DNA of 64,000 nucleotides. Origin: Mastigias papua. Lineage: Eukaryota; Cnidaria; Scyphozoa; Rhizostomeae; Mastigiidae. Of this stretch, positions 30,378 through 41,826 are shown in pieces. Within the stretch, counting starts at the first letter, position 1. Every line of letters starts with the position of its first letter. The position numbers and the translations under genes were made by a program. The notes beneath the pieces are model-generated. The model had not been told where the DNA came from. It saw nothing but the letters and a program-made list of their open reading frames with translations, and searched no databases. The stretch is taken from the NCBI GenBank assembly GCA_964019165.1, contig OZ025280.1, forward strand, positions 13,262,428 to 13,326,427. The letters are read 5' to 3'.

Positions 30378-31020
30378 GTGATTGCTCATTGTTAGATGAG
30401 ACCTTGATGTGGTACATATTTATTGTGGATTCTGCTGCGCAATGCTGGAGTTGCTTGGTCTAAAAGACAGGTATGCATCTTACTATTAGCTGATTGCATA
30501 GTATTTGTAGGGAAATTATTGAGAGGAGCAATGGATATTGAAGAAGGTTATATGGAAGGCAACTCCTTATGTTGCACTCTCATTTCATTGCATTTTCTAT
30601 TGATAGGTGTGCATTGTAAGATGGTAGCCAAATACCTGTGATTGCTCATTCTCAGATGACACCTTGATGTGGTATGTAGAATTGGCTTCTGATGTGCAAT
30701 GCATGAGTTGCTTGGTCTGAAAGACAGATATGTATCTCAGTGTTAGCAGATTGCATAGTATTCTGAGGGAAACTATTGATAGGACCAATGGATATCGAAG
30801 AAGTGTACACAAAAGACAACTCAACTATTCGAGTTAAGATTTATGAACATGTTATAGGTACTATGTTACACTTTTCATTTGATTACATTTTCAATTGATA
30901 GGTGTGCATTGTAAGATGGCAGCTATTTACCTGCAATTGGTCATTGTCAGGTGAGACCTTGATGTGGTAGGTAGGTTTGTTGGATACTGCTGTGCTATGC
31001 TGGAGTTGCTTGGTCTGAAG
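30378..31020 (-). repeat. Three tandem copies of one coding exon (81-84 nt) in ~270-290-bp units
   Basis: On the minus strand each unit has a pyrimidine-rich acceptor (CTGTCYTTYAG), an exon starting TKQL and containing YHIKVS, and a donor (CAG/GTAAAT or GTATTT). Approximate exons: 31018-30935, 30721-30641 and 30464-30381, of 84, 81 and 84 nt, all divisible by three. Their peptides are alike: TKQLQHSTAVSNKPTYHIK, TKQLMHCTSEANSTYHIK and [19 protein letters not shown]. This looks like tandem exon duplication in a minus-strand gene. The protein family is not recognised. Confidence 0.55.
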
Positions 31021-31110
31021 GACAGATATGTATCGCAGTATTAACAGATTACATAGTATTTTAATGGAAAATATTGATAATAGCAACAGACATTGAAGAA
31101 GTATAAAGTC

Positions 31111-32445
31111 AACTAGTATATGCCTGTATACGGTTGCTAAACTCTGTGGTACATAAAGGCATACATTTGCTGTATACAAACATACAAAAGGATGTAGCAA
31201 TAAAATGTGCTATATTCCATTGTATATGTCTGTTTACTACAGAAGAGTATGAGATTTGTCACCACTGCAACCTTTCCATTGTCATTAGGTTTTGTATGTC
31301 TCTGGCACTTCTTTGTCTTTGTAATTGTCTCTTGTGTAGGCATGATGCAGTTCTCTTCATTAAGTGATGGGAAGAAACATGCTATATATTTGCAGTGTGG
31401 AAATGTACCCTACTCATAGCATAGAGTGCTTTGACCAGAAAGTGACGGGTTGCAAGTTTCAAACCCTAAAAAGTCACCAGTTGTCTCACAGGAAATGGAC
31501 TTACCTTGTTGAAGTGAGGAAAGCACGTGTGCTTGACAACAGCATTCCCACTTGTGCAATGATCAGACAAAAGGAACTTAATGCCGTTTTTCTGCTACAA
31601 GCATGCCTTGTGGGTGGCCTGAAAGGAGTACATAGTGTAGTTAATATGTATCACTATGTAAAAAATGCCAAAACTGACTTATCTCACCTCATGTTATAGC
31701 AGCTTTTCTTCATATCTGGAGCATAGACGTTGCAAAGGCTGTTGCTGGCTGTGGAACTCAATGGCTAACTGCTTCAATTTAGTTAAACAAGGAGATGATG
31801 GGAAGCTTTAACAGTGCTTTTCTGGAAAAAGTGTGACCAGGGCCGTACATCGCCCACGCAAGTCAGTCTAGGAAAATCTCAGTAGTAAAATTAAGAAAAA
31901 TCTCAGTACTTGACAACAAGGCTTTAAATTAAAGTTGTTAGTTTGTTCATTGATGCTCTTTTTAGGAGCGAAGACAAAATATGACCAAGAAAGAAAGGGA
32001 AAATGAAGTCATGGAACTGAATGGATGGAATTTGAAAGGAAATGGCAAACTGTAAGATTTCACATGTGAAAGCTCAAAATGCATCCAATTTTTCCATATC
32101 AAAACAAGATACTGAAAAAGCCTGATATGTAAAATTGTGGATGCTGTTTGGTCAGTTTGTGGATTTTAACGATTGTGTGTTAGATGTGGTATTTATTTAA
32201 TTTGTGTATAGCATTGTAACTTTTCAGTAAGCGTTGTCATATTCGTTCCAACATGTAACTATTTTATGTGACTATTCACCATTGACCAACAAGAACTCTG
32301 AAAAAACATTCTCTCAAAAAAAATCGAAAATGTAATAACTGTGTTATACCATGTTAGTTATAAATGAGTACTTGCTGTTTATTCTTTTTTACCAAATTGT
32401 TTACTTGCATAATTCTAGCATTATGTGCAGCACTTTAGCTAGTTG
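31111..32445. other. No clear gene; possible further exons
   Basis: A plus-strand frame (31364-31699, 111 aa, with LDNSIPTCAMIRQKELNAVF) and a minus-strand frame (31343-31137, with KKCQRHTKPNDNGKVAVVTN) are open but unrecognised. The minus frame could be an upstream exon of the duplicated-exon gene. Confidence 0.25.
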
Positions 32446-32721
32446 CAATGCCTGCCAAAAGTCTTGGAACACTTGCTATGATTTACGCTATAGATGAGCT
32501 ATAACATTCCCTCCCCTGTTAAACAATGTTGTATGAAGCAAATATGGGCAACTTGATGGCTAATAGTGATGCATATTTTTAAAACTACTGTTCTCCGCTA
32601 TCGAATCAACATTGTTTCAGGGCGGAGGGGGTCTACATTTTAAGTGGTGTCAAGGAGAAGCGGCAGGAGTCGGAAATCAGTACAATTGTGTGGGTGTCCC
32701 AACTACTTTTGGCAGGTATTG
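32446..32721. repeat. Solo terminal repeat of a third, diverged Rep-element subfamily
   Basis: 276 nt with outer ends CAATGCCTGCCAAAAGTCTT and AACTACTTTTGGCAGGTATTG, and the same inner architecture (CCCTCCCCTGTTAAACAATG against CATTGTTTCAGGGCGGAGGG). TA follows on the right (32722-32723) but not on the left. No TGACGTCA block is found at ~113 nt on either side, so it is a lone terminus or a MITE derived from one. Confidence 0.6.
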
Positions 32722-32723
32722 TA

Positions 32724-33428
32724 GCTTCATCAATGATAGACAACATTCCTTAGTATCTAGCTGTCATCCCCCGCATTCATATTTTAGGTTTATGCATGTT
32801 GTGCCCACGCATTTCAGAGAAGTGGGTTCCAAATGACAATGTGTACATCTACATTCTGTTTAATATTGGCAAATAATTGTCAGCCATACCTAGAACATAT
32901 CTAGTTCAGATATATTTCTGTATGGCCAATCAGCCATCATGTTGCAGCATCAAGGGGAGTAAGTCCTCTTACTGAGTGTTACCCAAATGAATTTCATCAT
33001 TCGATCATAGCTTAGCACGTTTCATAAGAAAGGAACCCCGAACAAAAGGTACCTCCTTGTCGTGGACTTTGGGCTTTAAACCAAGAGCACCTAGCATCAT
33101 TTTTGGATAGAGCTACTATTGCATAGACATGTTTTAGGCGAATCATGAAGAATTATCTATTGTTGGTATTTTTCTTCTCTCTGTGTCTGTCCTGTAAGAT
33201 CTAAAAACCAGAGTTGCATAAAAGCATTCTATGATATGCCAGTACAGCCTCACTTTAAAAAACGATATATTACTGTTTTCCATCAAGGTGGAAAAAACAG
33301 AGAATACTCTGTTTTTCTTAGACTACATGGCGGCACATGCGCAGTATGGCATTTACATCCGGTGAAGGAAGTTTCACTGCAGACTGACCACTGACCTTCA
33401 AGAACCGTGTTTTAGACGTATAGACCTT
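32724..33428. other. No recognisable feature
   Basis: About 700 bp upstream of the predicted micro-exon gene. May include its promoter; nothing diagnostic seen. Confidence 0.4.
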
Positions 33429-36400
33429 ATGGCAGAGAACGGTAAATACGTGAATATACTCTACTTCTATGCATGTGTAAATGGCATTGTAATCGGAGGT
33501 AATGTACCAAAGACAGATTAGGACCAGATAGGCTACTGAACAGCTTTGTGTACTAGAGTCAGCATAACATGTGTGCACATCACCTTTATTTCCCTGGAAA
33601 GTGGGAAAGTGAGCTCTGAGCCATATTCTGATGACTTTGGATAGTTGCTGAGACTGGCTATATGATATTAGCTCTGATACATAAATAATAGGCAGTCTTT
33701 ATCGAGAATCACTTCAGATTGAGTAGCAGAAGTTACTTTTTTACATATCCCACTGTTATTCCTTTTGCAGTGTTAGAGAACTCACTACCAAAGAAGCAGA
33801 AGTTTGTGACTATATTTTGATTGCCACTTTAAACAAGGAATGTTTGAAATATGATGAATGAGCATGAAATATACATTTTGTTTCTTTGCAATATTTGATT
33901 TAGCAACACAATTACAGTGAACATTATAAATACTTATTACTGCCATTTTGACATGAATTTGGAAGCACTGTGAAGCACAGAAAGTCAAAGGAACGATTAT
34001 TGTAATGGAAATGTGTCATATATTGTGTATATGTACATACCTTTTAGACATAGCCTTTTGCTGTACAAGTACGAGTTGATGTACTGAAAAGTCATTTACT
34101 AACATATATTTACTTACTAGGCGTGTGCATCCAGGCAGTGTGGTAGCTGTTATGCACGTGTTAACATAAAAGTTAGATGCTGCCCCAGTTGTGGGCATGA
34201 GTTCCAAAGAAAGAGTAGGACTGAAGGTAAAGGCCATATCAAAAGCACCTCATCAAACAAGTTCACGGATGAGAAGAAAGCCCTTACGAGACGGGTAGGT
34301 GTATGCAAGAACAGTTCCTGCTGTCCAACCATGGAAAGCTGGTGTGGGAATCATTTAGGCATTTCATGTTACATCAAACTACTGGTATGCCTTATTTCAG
34401 TATCTCTTTTGTATTGCCAATAGTACCAAGGTTCATTACCTTATTAACATTTCTCCTATACGTAAAGTTCTCAGATTTAAATGGAATGGTATTATGTGGC
34501 TTTTCATAACATACTCATGTAGGGTTCCAATACCCAATGTTACGTCTATGATATTTTTGTATCTGGTTTGTTTGTATGTTGGCAAGCTGCAGTTGTGAGA
34601 GTTTTATTCTGTTACTACCCCTACACCATATTTCCATGAAGTAGTTTGCCATGAGCGCTAAGATAAACTTTAGTCTTTACTACCTCACTACTTATTTCCA
34701 GCCTCAACAAGTAGCGAGGTACCAAGTGCTACAGGTTTGTTGGCATTCAATACCACCAAGTATACTTTTTGCATATATATTTTCCTAATAATGTTAACTC
34801 CACATTGTCAACAACAAGTATAGTAGCATCAACTCTTATAGCAGCCCCCAATGGAACACATTTGTTTCCATTTAATACCCCCTAGCACATTTTTGTTGCA
34901 TATGTTTCTGTGTATTAATTTGATATCTATCCTGTGATATCAAAATATATTTACTTTTGTCTCCATAATCAACAAGTGTAGCAGTGCCCACTTCAACAGG
35001 TTTGTTTGCATTTAATACCCTCATAGTATACTGTTTTATGTATATTTTGTGTATTATTTTGATATCTACCTTGTGATACCAAAATATATTTACTTTTGTC
35101 CCTAGATTCAACAAGTGTAGTGGTGCCCAATTCAACAGGTCTGTTTGCGTTTAATACCCTCATAGTATACTGTTTTACATATATTTTTGTGTATTATCTT
35201 GATATCTACCTTGTGATATCACAATATATTTACTTTTGTCCCTAGAATCAACAAGTGTAGCGGTGCCCAATTCAACAGGTTTGTTTGCATTTAATACCCT
35301 ATATTATACTGTTTTACATATATTTTTGTGTGTTATTTTGATGTCTACCTTGTGATATCAAAATATATTAACTTTTGTCCCTAGATTCAACAAGTGTAGC
35401 GGTGCCCAATTCAACAGGTTTGTTTGCGTTTAATATCCTCATAGTATACTGTTTTACATATATTTTTTGTGTATTATTTTGATTGCTACCTTGTGATATA
35501 AAATTATATTAACTTTTGTCTCCAGAATCAACAAGTTTAGTGGTGCCCAATTCAACAGGTTTGTTTGCATTTAATACCCTCCCAGTATACTGTTTTGCGT
35601 ATATTTTTTGTGTATTATCTTGATGTCTACCTTGTGATATCAAAATAAGTTTACGTTTGTCTCCAGAATCAACAAGTTCAGCGGTGCCCAATGCCACAGG
35701 TCTGTTGCAATTTAGTACCCCACAGATTCACCGTGACACCATTTTATGTCCCTTTCATTAGAGTAGGTTAGTGTCTTTGCTAGAGTAAGTATACCTTTCA
35801 TAGCCATTGTGGGAAGTTATGAAATGGTAGATGTTTTTCCTGTCTCTTATCTAATCATACCCTCTTCTATGATCCAGTTTCGACGAATATGAGAATATTG
35901 CAAGTGAAGCCTGAAGGTAAATGCTAGTTGTTTGTTTGATTCCTTTAAAGATGAGCTTTTGCCTGATAGTTTCTATTTTAGAACAGTTTCCTCATTCAAT
36001 TTCTATCATATCCGCATCATGTATGATTTTCTCCTAGCGTTAAGCATCATACGTGCTTTTGAGTAACACATTGATGAGACAACATTTCCTGAAGGATATA
36101 TGGAACTGATAACAGTTTCCAAGCAGTTTTGGCCACTTGCTATCATGGTTCAATCTCTAGCTTATCCTAGACCGATAAACATAACCTCGTGAATTGATAT
36201 GGCAAGTTGTTTTGTTACAGTTTTGCGTGCTCTTCTCCAATCAACGGGGAATATGAATGAATAGACATCCTTCAAAGGTAGCTGCTTATCATCTATCTCT
36301 TTGAGTCCCTATTATGCTCTTCGCTATGCACAAATGATTGTGAGGGTATATATATGTATATGCACTGAAATATTTTACAGCCTGCTATTGATCTCTTTGC

Positions 36401-36500
36401 AATACAGTTGCGTTTAGGAAGATAAGAAGTCTGCACTCTGAAACTATTGATTGATTTCGCAGGGATCCTTGTAGTGGCAATATGTGAAGAAGACACATGA
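33429..36500 (+). CDS. Predicted spliced micro-exon gene: Cys-rich exon plus an array of 33-nt exons
   Basis: Gene model built from splice signals and phase. Exon 1 33429-33441 (ATG, MAEN, donor GGTAAATA). Exon 2 33771-33805 after CCTTTTGCAG (LENSLPKKQKF). Exon 3 34121-34226 encodes a zinc-ribbon-like ACASRQCGSCYARV...CCPSCGHEFQ and ends in phase 1 at GAAG/GTAAAG. Then come 33-nt exons at 34702, (34967), 35106, 35246, 35385, 35526 and 35667, each phase 1 to phase 1, encoding 11-residue Ser/Thr-rich repeats of the type (D/E)STSVAVPNSTG. A 39-nt exon follows at 35878-35916 (VSTNMRILQVKPEG), also phase 1, and a possible last exon at 36463-36500 (ILVVAICEEDT, stop). The unit at 34967 has lost its acceptor AG, and one near 34831 has decayed. 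Exons 1 and 2 and the last exon are the least certain; family unknown. Confidence 0.5.
34690..35720 (+). repeat. ~140-bp tandem repeat array, each unit holding one micro-exon
   Basis: Exon starts at 34967, 35106, 35246, 35385, 35526 and 35667 give a period of 139-141 bp. Each unit carries TTGTGATATCAAAATATAT, a TTTTGTCYCYAG acceptor, the 33-nt exon and the donor CAG/GTTTGTTTGC. Two more diverged units lie at 34702 and about 34831. Confidence 0.85.
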
Positions 36501-38057
36501 TGATAATTTGTCAATCGAATTGGGAGAAACTGTAGAAAGAAATGTTCTTATTGACATGAAAATGTATGTCTACTGGCCTTACTCCTTGAATATGATTCTT
36601 GAACCGTTGACCGATTCCTTAACTGTACAATTTGTGCCTACAGTAGGGGTTCCCGACCTATGGTACGCATATCACTGGTCGTATACAGAAGCTTTTCTAG
36701 TGGTACAAGGTATGATATGCAAAAACTGAAAACGTATTTGCTCTCCAAGAAATTGTAACATATGGAAAGGCGGCAATGTGACTTTGCCACAAGTTCTTTC
36801 TGCTCCTTACTTGTAGTACATTTCTTATGTACATATATGTATAATATAACACACACAAACAAACACGCACATACACTGTAGTGACCCCAGAGACTTATGT
36901 AAATACTGTGTGGTAACAAAGAACCTGTTGTGACTTAATTGAACATTGACGGAAGTAAGAGGGAGGTAAATATGCAACAAATTATTTGTGGGGACAACGT
37001 ATCTTTAGTGAAAATAGATCTTTAAAGTTACAATTCATGCTCCAATATCACTATAATGACACACTTTGAAATTACTAATGGTCCATGATATGCCATCTTC
37101 ATTGCCATGTCATTCCTTTTCAATATTCAATTAAGTCGCAATTTGAATCTCCATACAGGTTGACTTTTTCACATATATTTTGCATTTCATACCATATAAT
37201 TTGTATTGTGCATAATTGTAAATGCCTAGTTACTGCTACTAGTGTGGAGGCAGCATGGGTGTTTGGATGACCATAAATACAAGTTTTTCTTTCTATATGG
37301 AAAATAGATATAAGAAACATGAGGTTCACATCAGTAAGAAGTTAAGAAGCAGGCAGGCTGAGATTGAAAAGCAAACTTTAAAAATATGTTGTTGCCTGGG
37401 AGGAAATTGGTAATTGAACTGGGAAAGAAATGCAAATCACATCAGTCATTCAGGTGTTTATAAATAAAAATGTGATTTATCATATCATAGTTGCCTTGTC
37501 GCTCTAGGAAATTTCAAGAGACACTTGAGAAAAAATCAAGGCTGGATTGGGCATAATATTACGAACCGTCCAGGGTGAACGGCAAAAGTTTGTTTATTAT
37601 ATAAAAAAAGCCTGTGCCTCTTCCATAAAAGTATTTCCTATAGCAGCGCAACATGACAAACAGTCTTAGCGAAATTTTCCATCTTTAGCGGTAGTTGTCA
37701 AGTGCTGGGTGTGACTGAGCATCACTTCCCTGAAAAAAACCGAGATGAAACCAAACCATAAAGATTATGAATAAATAGGAACTGCACCTATCTTGCAGAA
37801 AGTACGTTGGCTGATGTAAAGATTTCCTGAAAAATCACAATATAAATGTTGGTTTTCTTGGGCCATTTTGGGGGGGTTCATTGCCAGGCCCTTTCAAAAC
37901 TTTTGAATTGTTGTACAGTGCTCCATTCATTTGTTATTTATTATTATATAATTCACGTAGCATGTGAACTACATCTTCAATGTTTTGCACGTGGATTTCT
38001 CGCATAGGTGTGAAAGAAAACTAATAAATCAGTTATACCCACAAACAGGCCCCCTCC
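36501..38057. other. No recognisable gene
   Basis: About 1.5 kb of AT-rich sequence with short open frames only. A small (AC)n tract lies near 36850. Confidence 0.4.
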
Positions 38058-38583
38058 ACTTTTTTCGAAAATAAACAATAATGTTTTACAGAGGTCGAAA
38101 GAATTCGCTAATGATTGATTACTGTAGCTTTTCAGAGATAACCATTCCTTTGATGTTTAAAGGGGCGGAGTTTTAATTCTAAGGCAAGCCCAGGTCCCCC
38201 ATTCTGTCTCGCTTCGCTACAGTTTAGCCCCCCACCCCCACTTTCAGACTGCTCCTCAGTCCTTGACAAAGGAGGAAAGCCTCTTTCAAGAAACGACCCC
38301 AAAAAATCCTTGCCAGTTGACATGGTTCCTCAAGACCTTTGCCAATCTGAGTCGTATTCCCTTACTATTTCACAAGAAGAGTTCCTGCCTAGGGGCATCT
38401 CATTTGTCCCCGTTCCAAATCCTATACCCATGAATCACATTTACCAACACAAATGATTGCTGAAATAGAAACAGAACTTGATGCCCCCTGTTCAAGGACT
38501 TCTGGAGTATAAAATAAACAATGAACAAGATTCGACGATTACCATATTTGGAATGATCAAAAATAGTTTTGTTATATACTCAT

Positions 38584-41500
38584 CTTCTTCTTCATCTTCG
38601 AGTGCCGTGTCAAAAGACGTTGGCAGCAACGAGTTCTCTTTGCGATGCTTTTCTAACAAGTTCTATCGTGTTGTCACAATTCGTCCACTCTACAAGTTGG
38701 TTTGTGAATAGCATTCTTCTTCTCCCATGTGTTCTTTTTCCTACAATTTTACCAGTAACTACAAGGTATTCCAGTTTATCTTTCCTCATTATGTGCCCAA
38801 AGAAAGAAATTTGTCTTTTCGAAATGTCTGACATGATGTTGCTGTTTTGAATAGTCTTATTCAGTACTTCTTCATTGGTGATCTTTTCTGTCCATTTCAC
38901 TTTTTCCATTCTCCTCAGGAACCACATCTCAGCCGCTTTGATCTTCCTGATGTCTGTCTTGTTTAATGTCCAGTTTTCACTTCCATACAGCAATATTGGT
39001 GTAATGTAGCATTTCAAGATTCGGTATCTCAACTGGAATGGCATCTTAAGGTTCGTCAATATAGCTTTCATTTCTATGAATGCGTTCTTGGCTACTGCAA
39101 TCCTGCACTTGATGTCTACTGTACTCTTGGCATCAGATGTCATGATGCTTCCCAGATATTTGAATTGATTTACTTGTTTCAGTATTTCACCATTCAAGCT
39201 TACTTTTATCTTAGGGGGTTGCTTTCTCTTGCTGAAAACCATAACTTCAGTCTTTTGTACATTAATTTGCATTTCAAAATTTTCACATTCTTTTTGAACA
39301 GCATCAAGCAATTTCTGTAGACTCTTTTCACTTTCTGCTATAAGAACTGTGTCATCTGCAAATCTGATGTTATTTATATTGACACCACCTATTTTCACCC
39401 CCTCTAATGTATCTATTGATCTAAGGATGACTTCAGAGTATAACGAAAAGAGATCCGGTGACATTACACAGCCTTGTCTCACTCCTCTTGCACTTTCTAC
39501 GAAATTTGAGAGTTGGTCTTTTAAGCGTATGTTGGCTTTCTGCTTAAAGTAGAGATGTTGCACGAGCCGTAGATCTCTGTCTTGAAACTCAAGGTCACTG
39601 AGCAATTCAAATAGGATGTTGTGCTGAACTCTATCGAAAGCTTTGGTAAAGTCGATGAAGCAGCAATATAGGTTCTTGTTCACTTCAATGCATCTCTCTG
39701 CTAAATTTTTCAGCACGAACACGGCATTTCTTGTTCCTTTATCTGGCATAAATCCATACTGACATTCGTTGATTTCTTGATGTATGCTTGATTTCATTCT
39801 GTTTAACAATACTGTCAGTAGTAATTTTGTTGTGTGGCTCATTACACTTATTGTTCGATAATTCCCACATTCAATTGCTTTCGGCTTCTTAGGAATTGGT
39901 ATAAATGTGGATTCCAGAAGGTCATCAACAATGTCACCATCGTTATACATTTCATTGAAAAGCCTCTCAAGAATGTCAACTCCAGTATCTCCTAGGTACA
40001 TTAGAAGCTCAACAGCAATTTGATCATTACCAACCGCTTTCCCTCTTTTCATACTTTTCATTGCTCTGCGTATTTCATCTTTCAAAATGATTTCTCCGGT
40101 GAGATGTCCTTCAAACTTTATGGTTTCTCTATCTCTATTCTCATCCCCATAAAGGTCTTTGATGTACTCCTCCCATCTTTTCATTATATCATCCTTATCT
40201 AGTAAGATCCTTCCTTTTTTGTCTTTTATCACATTCCCATCATTTCTGTTTTTCCATAGTTTTCCAACAACCTCTTTGATATTTTGATGACATTCTTTAG
40301 GACTTATGATTTTCAATTTTTCAATTTCTTGACACTTCTTCTCAAAGAATTCAATTTTACTTTGCATACACATTTCTCTTACTCTTTTATCAAGTATCTG
40401 GTATTTTTCAGTGTTCCTTTTCATCTTCCTTCTTTCTTCCATTGTTTCTAATATTTTCTCTGTCATCCACGTTTGCCTGTTATTCTTTTTCTTTGGAACA
40501 AATTCCCTTTTGATGTTATTACAGATTTCCTTGTATGTTTCCCAAGTACTTTTCTCTGATGATTGTCTCTCTGTCCATAGTGTCTTAGCTGCTTTTTGCA
40601 TGTTTTTCATCATTTCTGTGTTTACTGCTTCGTAGTCATGTCTCATTCTTACTTCTCCTTTGTGTGTTTTCTTGAAGCAAGTTCGAACACAAGCCACTAG
40701 CAGTTGATGATCACTGCCAGAGTCTGCACTTGGGTATGTCTTACAGTCTAAAACTGAGTTTCTCATCCTACTATTCACACAGATGTAATCAATTTGATTC
40801 TGCGTCCGATCTCCTGGGCTTCTCCAAGTGTAAAGTCTGCTATCTCTATTCTTAAAACACGTATTCGTGATTATTAGTCTGTTTTGTTCACACCAGTTTG
40901 TGAAGTCTTCACCTCTATCATTGCCCTCACCAAGTCCGACCATTCCACAGGCTTTACTTTTGTTATTCAAGCCAACTTTAGCATTCCAGTCTCCCATAAC
41001 TAGCTTGACTTCTCTATGTTTGCTTTTTGACAAAGCGATATTTACCTCCTCATAGAACTTTTCTATTTCTTTGTCACTACTGCCTGATGTTGGTGCATAT
41101 ACTTGTATGATAAATGTATCTGTTGGATGTCCTTTCAATCTCGCACACAATACTCTGTCCGAGATATGCCAGTATCCTTTCAAGCTCTTTGAGTTTTTCT
41201 TGTTTATTAATAATGCTACTCCTCTTTCTGATCTTTTTTCATTTCCTGAGTATAAGAAGGTGTAATCTCCAAACTGTATTGTGCCACTATTTCTCCATCG
41301 CGTTTCTGCCAAACCTAGAATGTCAATCTTTACCCTTTCCATTTCCTTTGTTACATTTGCTAACTTCCCGGGTTGTAGGAGAGTTCTTACATTCCATGTT
41401 CCAATCTTCTAGCAACTTTCTTATTTTTATTTCTGTTTCCCCCTCTTTTTGTTTCTGTTTTTGTTTTTGTGACAGTAGCTGGATGACGGTCGGGAGTGTC

Positions 41501-41709
41501 CTGTCTCTCAACACTGCACCTACCGAGCGCGGCCTCCGTGTTACGGATTCCGTTGACGCTGTTGTTTTCATTCTTGTAATTATAACTCATTGATTACTAG
41601 GCAGAATAATGGAGAGGTTTGCCGTTGCCAATCCATCCAGAGCCTCGTTAGCAGGCATTGAAATGCCTCCCAGGGGACACCGCGTGGAGGTGAGGTTGTG
41701 TTATCCCCC
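38584..41709 (-). mobile_element. RTE-type non-LTR retrotransposon, copy 1
   Basis: Inserted in the Copia 5' LTR with an 11-bp target duplication TATATACTCAT (38573-38583 and 41710-41720). The intact 3' LTR has this site once. The 3' tail is a short GAA-repeat (CTTCTTCTTC on the plus strand), typical of RTE simple-repeat tails. Confidence 0.9.
38610..41590 (-). pseudogene. RTE endonuclease-reverse transcriptase, one-base frameshift
   Basis: Single-ORF RTE protein: AP endonuclease (IDILGLAETRW, VMGDWNAKVG, IDYICVN, GSDHQLLVA), then reverse transcriptase (KAVGNDQIAVELL, FIDFTKAFDRV, GVRQGCVMSP and the active site IRFADDTVLIAES), then the C-terminal RTE region (FFGHIMRKDKLEYLVVTGK). 910 residues are open from 41342. 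The first ~80 residues (from 41590) are separated by one missing T at about 41408, relative to the intact copy at 58162-61143. RTE/BovB clade by motif pattern. Confidence 0.9.
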
Positions 41710-41826
41710 TATATACTCATATGCGCACGTTTTGTTACCAATTGCAGTTATGTTATGTTGATGGAATACGTTTATCTCTAAATCATAAAGTTATCATTTT
41801 ATTTATCGTTGCTCTGCTAAGAGGTT

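Noticed and set aside
34872..35135. Minus-strand open frames across the 140-bp repeats
   Set aside because: They are antisense to the micro-exon units and contain intron sequence; the plus strand has matched acceptors, donors and phase.
34690..35720. CRISPR array
   Set aside because: Repeats are ~140 bp and diverged, without short unique spacers, and carry splice signals in a eukaryotic context.
38478..38850. Open frames on the strand opposite to the RTE and Copia genes
   Set aside because: They overlap well-supported RTE and Copia coding sequence, lack domains and recur only because the block is duplicated.
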